A stretch of DNA of 36,674 nt from Gammaproteobacteria bacterium (GTDB lineage: Bacteria; Pseudomonadota; Gammaproteobacteria; HK1): positions 1-36,674 of the forward strand of contig JAACFO010000026.1 of NCBI GenBank assembly GCA_009937425.1, in the 5' to 3' direction. Both the position numbers and the translations under genes were made by a program. Below are positions 31,438 to 36,674 of the stretch, in pieces. Each line of letters starts with the position of its first letter. The first letter of the stretch is position 1. The notes beneath the pieces are model-generated. The model had not been told where the DNA came from, did not search any database, and worked only from the letters and a program-made list of their open reading frames with translations.

Positions 31438-31818
31438 ATGAATCGCAAGCGCTTGGCTCGCGAAGGGCGGGGAACGTTGGCTGGAAATTACCTTCGGATA
31501 ATCAAGACGATTCACACAACCATCTGGGCGATTATGGTTGCGTGCATCCTGGCGATTCCTATGTTCGGCTGGGCTGAAATGTATCGTCACGCTCTATGGC
31601 TAACTGGAATCGTACTCGTGGAGATACTCGTCCTCGTCTTCAATGGCTGGCAGTGCCCGCTCACTAGTGTGGCTGCTCGGCATACGGCTGATCGGGGAGA
31701 CAATTTTGATATCTACCTTCCAGCATGGCTGGCCCGACACAATAAGATAATTTTCGGATCGCTTCTCGTCGCCGGCGAGGTCATCGTAATCCTGCGGTGG
31801 CGTGGCTGGGTTGGTTGA
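31438..31818 (+). CDS. Small membrane protein, function unknown
   Basis: Predicted protein of 126 residues with three or four hydrophobic segments (about 23-40, 48-65 and 105-120). Between them is the motif FNGWQCPLTSVAARHTADRG followed by DNFDIYLPAWLARHNK, which looks conserved and might bind a cofactor or partner, but I cannot name the family. GGGAG at 31420-31424 lies 13 bases before this ATG; an in-frame TTG at 31429 has better spacing and would add three residues. The CPBP protease gene follows after 25 bases on the same strand, so the two are probably co-transcribed. Confidence 0.7.
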   Translation: MNRKRLAREGRGTLAGNYLRIIKTIHTTIWAIMVACILAIPMFGWAEMYRHALWLTGIVLVEILVLVFNGWQCPLTSVAARHTADRGDNFDIYLPAWLARHNKIIFGSLLVAGEVIVILRWRGWVG

Positions 31819-31843
31819 TATTTTCCCTCTGTGGAAAGGACCA

Positions 31844-32662
31844 ATGAAAGAGCTGGATCTTAAAAAGAATTCCCTTTCCCTGTACTTCGTAATCGCCTAT
31901 GCCCTGCCCATCGTCACAACGGTCATCGTTGCGCTTGTGGCGGGTTTACCCTCGGGTATCGTGGTCAAAGAAATGTCTGCAGCGGCCTTGGTGGTTGTGA
32001 TGGCGATGGTCCATGCGCCTACGATCGCGGCCATTATTGTGGTATTCGGAAGCCAGGGTTTTAACGGCATTAAGATCCTGCTTCAGCAATTAAAGTACTG
32101 GAAATTTGCGCTGCAATGGTATCTCAAAGCAATTCTGATCTTTCCAGCAACCATACTGGCTGTCCTGTTTGTGCTTTCCTTGTTTTCATCCAATTTCGCC
32201 CCAGTACTCTCGCTGAGTGTCATGGCTTTCGGCGCTTTGTTCGGCGCACTATGGGAGGAAATTGGCTGGACGGGTTTCGCGACGCCCGTCATGCTGAAAA
32301 GGTTAAGCCCCTTGAAGGTCGGGCTGCTTCTCGGATTCTTGCACGCCATGTGGCATTTGGCTGCCAGTATTTATGGCGCCGGCGCTTTTCACGGGAACCT
32401 GTTCATTGTTAATTTCTTGGTTACGTCCGTTGGCATTATTGGCCTGCGGATCGTCATGATATGGATCTATACGCGGACGAGCAGCCTGGTCTTGGGCTGG
32501 CTGACGCACGCGAGTTTTACGGGCGGGCAGTTGTTATTCGTTTCGCTTGACTTGACAGCGGCCGAGACAATTGTTTGGAATTCGGCGTTTTCTTTTTCGG
32601 TGATTGGGATTGTTGTTTATTTGGTGGTATCGAATAGGGACTTGATGAGTCGCTTGAGTTAA
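31844..32662 (+). CDS. CPBP family intramembrane glutamic endopeptidase-like protein
   Basis: Polytopic membrane protein of 272 residues with about seven or eight hydrophobic spans. The Abi/CAAX-protease motifs are in order: EEIGWTGFATP (the usual EExxxR, with threonine where arginine is common), FLHAMWHLAASIYG, and the histidine in GWLTHASFTGG. Family members cleave within the membrane or serve in bacteriocin immunity; the target is unknown. I chose the ATG at 31844, preceded closely by GGAAAGGA, rather than an earlier in-frame start that overlaps the preceding gene. Lower GC than neighbours suggests acquisition, which is inference. Confidence 0.83.
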   Translation: MKELDLKKNSLSLYFVIAYALPIVTTVIVALVAGLPSGIVVKEMSAAALVVVMAMVHAPTIAAIIVVFGSQGFNGIKILLQQLKYWKFALQWYLKAILIFPATILAVLFVLSLFSSNFAPVLSLSVMAFGALFGALWEEIGWTGFATPVMLKRLSPLKVGLLLGFLHAMWHLAASIYGAGAFHGNLFIVNFLVTSVGIIGLRIVMIWIYTRTSSLVLGWLTHASFTGGQLLFVSLDLTAAETIVWNSAFSFSVIGIVVYLVVSNRDLMSRLS

Positions 32663-33026
32663 TTGCTCCGAAATGACCGCTTTGTGTCGCAAGTCGCCGT
32701 TGGGTGGCCACGGGTGAATTTCATCACCTGAACGGCGGGAGACGGCCAGATCCAGTCGTTCGCGATGCCATGCTCTTCGAGCCTTGCGCGTCTGCTGTCG
32801 GCTTTACAGGGGTGGGGTTAATGCCGTCGGGGGGTAGGCCGCAAGCATGGGCGACCCGTGGAAGTTTGCGGGCAAGCCGAAATGCACAATATCGGGCTCG
32901 AACGACGCCGCCTTCGTAAAGAACGCAATCAGGCGCAATTCGGTTAGGCACATCGCGCCCGGTCAATCCCTCGGATGGGCCGGGTGTGGCACAATCCACT
33001 CCGCTACATTCGACCAGGAGTATCGG
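32663..33026. other. Gap of 364 bases without a supported gene
   Basis: Between the CPBP gene and the SpoIIE gene. Open frames exist on both strands but none has a family-like protein or a good start. The frame of the SpoIIE gene stays open upstream to 32847, but the good ribosome binding site (AGGAG, 33016-33020) is at its end. The first 70 bases have the look of an intergenic repeat (TGACCGCTTTGTGTCGCAAG). The transition from low to high GC occurs here. Confidence 0.5.
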
Positions 33027-35018
33027 GTGGTCGCCACTGTCAGCATCTACCGTCGGCTGCTCGCGAGGTTTCTGCCCGTCATCGTCTTGCTCGGCGCTGC
33101 CATCATGCTCACCACCTTCGTTGGCGCCCGGCGGACCGTGCAGAGCCTCTCCGCCGACGTCATCGCGCAGATCACCAACGAGGTGCAGGCGCGGCTCGAG
33201 CAGTTCTTCGAACCCGCCTTCGGTGGCCTGGCCCTGGCCCGCGCCTGGGGCGAGGCGGGGCACCTCGTGATCGAGGAGGCGGAGCGCGTGAACGAGATGC
33301 TGGCGCCGTTCATGCGCCGGTACCCCCAAATCACGTCGGTGCTGGTCGCGGACGAGCGTGGCCGCGAGCACATGCTGTTGCGGATCGGTGATGTGTGGTC
33401 GAACCGCCGGACCCGCCCCGACCAGTGGGGCACCCGGTCACGATGGATCGAGTGGAAAGATGGTGAGCAGCGGTCGGAGGAGTGGCGCGAACTCGACTAC
33501 GATCCGCGGGAGAGGCCCTGGTACAGGGGCGCGATGGCGCTCGAAGGCGTGCTCCACTGGACGGAGCCCTACGAGTTCTTCACCACGAACGAGCCGGGCA
33601 TCACGGCCTCGGTCACCTTCGAACGCGGCGATGGGATCCTGCGCGTGGTCGCGTTCGATCTACTGCTCGAGGACCTGTCGCGCTTCACCACCGACCTGAG
33701 TACGGAGCGCATGGGCGAGGTGTTCGTTCTCACCGAGGACATGCGCGCCATCGGCCGATCGGCCTCACCGCGTCTCGGCCATGCCCGGTCGCGCGAGGCA
33801 GTTCTGCCCACGTCGCCCGCTGAGCTCGGGCCGACGCTGATCGCCGACGCTGTCACCGCTCTGGGCGAGGACAGCATCGACGCCGCACCTCGGCGTTTCG
33901 AGAGCGGGGGCCGGGCGTGGTGGGGTGCGGTCCGGTCATTCGCGCTCGGCTCTTGGCGCGGCCTGCGCCTGGTGACGGCAGTGCCGGAGACCGAGCTTCT
34001 GGGCCGTATTGTGCAGATCCGCTGGTGGATCGTTGGCATCACGCTCGCGGCCATCGGCTTCGCCGTGTTGCGCGCGACCGGGCTCGCGCGTGAGGTGAGC
34101 CGACCGATCCAGGCCCTGGCGCGGGAAAGCGATCGCATCGGGCGCGGTGATCTCGTCCGAGGCGAGTCCATCGTCACGCCCCTCGACGAGGTCCAGCGCC
34201 TCGTAAGCGCCCAGAACCAGATGCGCGACGCGCTCGGCACCCTAATGAAGCTCGAGCGCGATCTGCAGCTCGCGCGCCAGATCCAGTTGAGCACCTTTCC
34301 CGGGCGCCTACCGCGGCTTAAGGCTCTCGACCTGGCGGCGTGGAGCGAGCCCGCAGAGGAGACCGGCGGCGACACCTACGACCTGATGGGCGTGCGCAGC
34401 GCCGAGACCGGCGACGTGCTGCTGGTCGAGGAGGACGCTGAACGCGTCGTGCTTCTGCTCGCCGACGCGACCGGTCACGGCATCGGTCCGGCGCTCTCGG
34501 CAACGGAGGTCCGCGCCATGCTGCGCATGGCGGTGCGCATCGGTGCTCCCCTCGAGGAGACGGTCCGCCACCTGAACGAGCAGCTCTGCCAGGATCTGAC
34601 CGATGGCCGCTTCGTCACGATGTGGCTCGCTGAGTTCTCGAGCGACTCCCGGACGCTGCGCGGTTTCAGCGCGGGACAGGCGCCGCTCCTGCACTACGTC
34701 GCCGCCGACCGCGACGTGCGCGTCCTCGACGCCGACGCGCCACCGCTCGGCATCGTGGAGGACATCGATACGAGTGCCGCCGCGCCCATCGCGCTCGGGC
34801 GAGGTGACCTGTTCGCCGCGATCTCCGATGGCATCTTCGAGGCCCAGGATCCGGACGGCCAGATGTTCGGCGTCGAGCGGGTGATGGCGATCATCCGTGA
34901 GCACGCGAACTCGCCGCCCGGGGTGGTGCTCGAACGCTTGCGCGCCGCGGTGGTCGAGTTCGCCCGCGGCACGCCTGCCGCGGACGACCAGACGGCGATC
35001 CTGATCAGGTGCAGGTAA
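33027..35018 (+). CDS. Membrane receptor-like SpoIIE/RsbU-type PP2C phosphatase
   Basis: Sensor protein of about 663 residues. A first membrane span (about 11-30) is followed by a large extracytoplasmic region of Cache type (about 40-315, with RPWYRGAMALEGVLHWTEPY and FFTTNEPGITASVTF), a second span (about 325-345), a HAMP linker (RPIQALARESDRIGRGDLV) and a C-terminal PP2C domain with ETGGDTYDLM, LLLADATGHGIGPALSA, GQAPLLHYVA, FAAISDGIFEAQDPDG and ADDQTAILI. It should dephosphorylate a serine or threonine on a partner-switching protein in response to an outside signal. No anti-sigma factor or antagonist gene is nearby. I chose GTG 33027, with AGGAG six bases upstream. GC is visibly higher than in the preceding genes. 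Confidence 0.88.
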   Translation: MVATVSIYRRLLARFLPVIVLLGAAIMLTTFVGARRTVQSLSADVIAQITNEVQARLEQFFEPAFGGLALARAWGEAGHLVIEEAERVNEMLAPFMRRYPQITSVLVADERGREHMLLRIGDVWSNRRTRPDQWGTRSRWIEWKDGEQRSEEWRELDYDPRERPWYRGAMALEGVLHWTEPYEFFTTNEPGITASVTFERGDGILRVVAFDLLLEDLSRFTTDLSTERMGEVFVLTEDMRAIGRSASPRLGHARSREAVLPTSPAELGPTLIADAVTALGEDSIDAAPRRFESGGRAWWGAVRSFALGSWRGLRLVTAVPETELLGRIVQIRWWIVGITLAAIGFAVLRATGLAREVSRPIQALARESDRIGRGDLVRGESIVTPLDEVQRLVSAQNQMRDALGTLMKLERDLQLARQIQLSTFPGRLPRLKALDLAAWSEPAEETGGDTYDLMGVRSAETGDVLLVEEDAERVVLLLADATGHGIGPALSATEVRAMLRMAVRIGAPLEETVRHLNEQLCQDLTDGRFVTMWLAEFSSDSRTLRGFSAGQAPLLHYVAADRDVRVLDADAPPLGIVEDIDTSAAAPIALGRGDLFAAISDGIFEAQDPDGQMFGVERVMAIIREHANSPPGVVLERLRAAVVEFARGTPAADDQTAILIRCR

Positions 35019-35297
35019 CGTAAGCCGAGAGGAGTAAGGCTGCCACCTTCATTCTATTCCTCTCCGTATGCTGCGGGCTCGACGTGCCGCCGAAAATCGT
35101 GAGCTTCTCGCGTTCAGAGATCGTCTGCTCTATTCTTTAAAGCGGACCGCCCAGTATTGAAGCTCCGAACGACGGCAGTGGGTCGGTAGTGCCCATTCGA
35201 GGATTGCAGCCGCGGATGTCAGCTTATGGGCGAAAAGCTGCCGTCGGATTCGAGCGTTTCTGACAGTGTCAGTCTGATCAAGTTGCAATCATCACAG
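35019..35297. other. Intergenic gap with repeat-like sequence
   Basis: No gene supported in these 279 bases between the convergent SpoIIE and glpK genes. GGGCGAAAAGCTGC (35228-35241) matches 13 of 14 bases with 31233-31246. A short dyad CTGACA-G-TGTCAG lies at about 35260-35272. No T-run terminator is seen for either convergent gene. Confidence 0.45.
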
Positions 35298-36674
35298 CTA
35301 GGATTCCCTGACCCGCGACACCGCTTTTAACCATCCCGAGACCAGACGTTCGCGCTCGCTGCTATCCATCGTCGATTCGAAGCTACGATCCATTTGCCAG
35401 TTGGCAGTGACGTCGTCCAATGAGTCGAACACCCCCACCTGCACGCCGGCCAGATAGGCAGCGCCTAAAGCGGTGGTTTCCGTCACCACCGGTCGATCCA
35501 CCCGCAGGTCGACGATGCCGGCGAGGAACTGCATCAGCCAATCGTTGGCAACCATGCCGCCATCGACACGCAACGCGGAGAGATCCGTCACACCGTCGTC
35601 GGCAACGGCTCGAAGCAGATCTCCGGTCTGGTAACAAACCGACTCCAGCGTGGCGCGGACAATTTCTGCCACGCCCGTGTCGCGGGTGATGCCGAACAAG
35701 CCGCCGCGGGCGTGGGCGTCCCAATAGGGTGCGCCGAGGCCGGTGAAGGCAGGCACCATATAAACGCCGCGGTTGTCCGCAAGGCTACTGGCCAGCGCCT
35801 CGGTCTGGGAGGCCGACTGGATCAAACCGAGGCCGTCCCGCAACCACTGTACGGCGGCGCCGGCAATAAAGATCGATCCTTCCAGGGCGTAAGTCACTTT
35901 GCCATCCAGCCGGTAGCACACCGTGGTCAGCAGGCGATTTCGGGATCGCGCCGCGTGCTCTCCGGTATTAACGAGCACGAAGCAACCGGTGCCGTAGGTG
36001 CTCTTGATCATGCCGGGGGAAAAGCACGCCTGGCCCACCGCCGCCGCTTGTTGATCGCCGGCGATACCCGTTACCGGTATTGACCGTCCCAGCAGATCAC
36101 CGTCGCTATCGCCAAAGTGCGCGGCGCTGTCCCGCACTTCGGGTAAGACGGCGCGGGGTACGCGGAAAAGATCCAACAGGGCGTCGTCCCAGGTTTGGGA
36201 ATGGATGTCGAACAGCATCGTGCGCGATGCATTGGTGGCGTCGGTGGCGTGCACCCGCCCGCCGGTCAGTCGCCACAACAAAAAGCAGTCCACGGTGCCG
36301 AAGGCGAGGTCACCGCGCTCCGCTTTCTCCCGGGCTCCATCGACGTTGTCGAGTATCCAGGCGATTTTGGTCGCGGAGAAATACGGATCCAGGAGCAGCC
36401 CCGTCTTGCGCGTAACAAGATCCTCGTGACCCGCGGCGCGCAGCCGGTCGCAGTGCTCGGCGGTGCGGCGGTCCTGCCACACGATGGCGCGGTACACCGG
36501 CTTGCCCGTGCTCCGCTCCCAGACAATCGTGGTCTCTCGTTGGTTGGTGATGCCTATGGCGGCGATGGTTTTCAGATCCACATTTCCGGCGGCGCTCACT
36601 TCGCGGCACACATCCAGGGTCGTGGACCAGATCTCTTCCGGATCGTGCTCTACCCAGCCGTCGTTGGGGTAGTG
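35298..36674 (-). CDS. glpK: Glycerol kinase, N-terminus outside the window
   Basis: The last 458 codons of an FGGY-family kinase are present; the frame is open to the window edge, and about 40 residues should be missing compared with the usual 500. Visible are [56 protein letters not shown], the [15 protein letters not shown] region, [56 protein letters not shown] and [19 protein letters not shown]. It phosphorylates glycerol to glycerol 3-phosphate in the cytoplasm. The wording is glycerol kinase specific rather than xylulokinase. No glpF or glpD is inside the window; they may lie beyond the edge. Confidence 0.94.
   Translation of the reverse strand, partial: HYPNDGWVEHDPEEIWSTTLDVCREVSAAGNVDLKTIAAIGITNQRETTIVWERSTGKPVYRAIVWQDRRTAEHCDRLRAAGHEDLVTRKTGLLLDPYFSATKIAWILDNVDGAREKAERGDLAFGTVDCFLLWRLTGGRVHATDATNASRTMLFDIHSQTWDDALLDLFRVPRAVLPEVRDSAAHFGDSDGDLLGRSIPVTGIAGDQQAAAVGQACFSPGMIKSTYGTGCFVLVNTGEHAARSRNRLLTTVCYRLDGKVTYALEGSIFIAGAAVQWLRDGLGLIQSASQTEALASSLADNRGVYMVPAFTGLGAPYWDAHARGGLFGITRDTGVAEIVRATLESVCYQTGDLLRAVADDGVTDLSALRVDGGMVANDWLMQFLAGIVDLRVDRPVVTETTALGAAYLAGVQVGVFDSLDDVTANWQMDRSFESTMDSSERERLVSGWLKAVSRVRES

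Noticed and set aside
32724..33371. Minus-strand open frame across the gap and start of the SpoIIE gene
   Set aside because: Most of it is antisense to the SpoIIE protein, and the remainder has no recognisable domain.
30551..35018. Possible integron cassette array
   Set aside because: I looked for paired attC-like ends (RYYYAAC and GTTRRRY) around the loosely packed genes and found no convincing pair; no integrase gene is present.

Overview
The window is about 36.7 kb of GC-rich bacterial DNA with tightly packed genes. Gene content points to a gammaproteobacterium: a YaiL/DUF2058 protein, a di-haem cytochrome c4, a DUF4389 protein, a DUF6279 lipoprotein, Tag glycosylase, a GcvA-like LysR regulator and a complete-looking AapJQMP transporter order. 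That assignment is an inference from gene families. Both ends cut genes: the 3' end of aapJ on the left, and glpK (missing its N-terminus) on the right. I saw no rRNA, tRNA, CRISPR array or intact transposase.

Layout. (1) 1-3414: aapJ(partial)-aapQ-aapM-aapP, a polar amino-acid ABC importer closed by a strong intrinsic terminator. (2) 3441-10645: an alpha/beta hydrolase converging on a minus-strand run of a CoA-binding protein, O-acetylhomoserine sulfhydrylase (MetY), an acyl-CoA synthetase, a hydroxyacid-oxoacid transhydrogenase (HOT/ADHFE1 type) and a succinate-semialdehyde dehydrogenase. The last two form a logical route from 4-hydroxybutyrate to succinate. (3) 10728-13045: a fatty-acid-hydroxylase-like membrane protein, a DUF4389 protein and a methyltransferase of the phosphoethanolamine N-methyltransferase type, converging on a small membrane protein. 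(4) 13042-17086: a MATE exporter divergent from a two-subunit aconitase X, which converges on cysE. (5) 17242-21082: a small unknown gene divergent from a GcvA-like LysR gene, then an actin-like ParM/StbA protein behind a flavodoxin-family gene, then yaiL-like DUF2058. (6) 21096-25528: a cystathionine gamma-synthase/lyase, a 3-hydroxyisobutyrate dehydrogenase-type reductase, a DUF6279 lipoprotein and an FHA-domain protein, with a perfect 66-bp palindrome and a terminator between the last two. (7) 25758-30381: an arginine-deiminase/amidinotransferase-fold enzyme translationally coupled to a membrane protein, two tandem class V aminotransferase-fold enzymes, and tag. (8) 30393-35297: a more AT-rich block with cytochrome c4, a small membrane protein and a CPBP protease, followed by a very GC-rich SpoIIE-type phosphatase receptor; this block has the loosest packing and looks most like accessory DNA. 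(9) 35298-36674: glpK, partial.

Together the genes describe uptake and catabolism of small nitrogen- and carbon-containing compounds (amino acids, 4-hydroxybutyrate, perhaps hydroxyproline, glycerol) and sulfur amino-acid synthesis spread over several sites (cysE, metY, the cystathionine enzyme). The items I find most worth follow-up are the Plasmodium/plant-like phosphoethanolamine methyltransferase, the HOT-SSADH module, the orphan chromosomal ParM-like actin, the 66-bp palindrome, and a CysE whose C-terminus lacks the usual terminal isoleucine.
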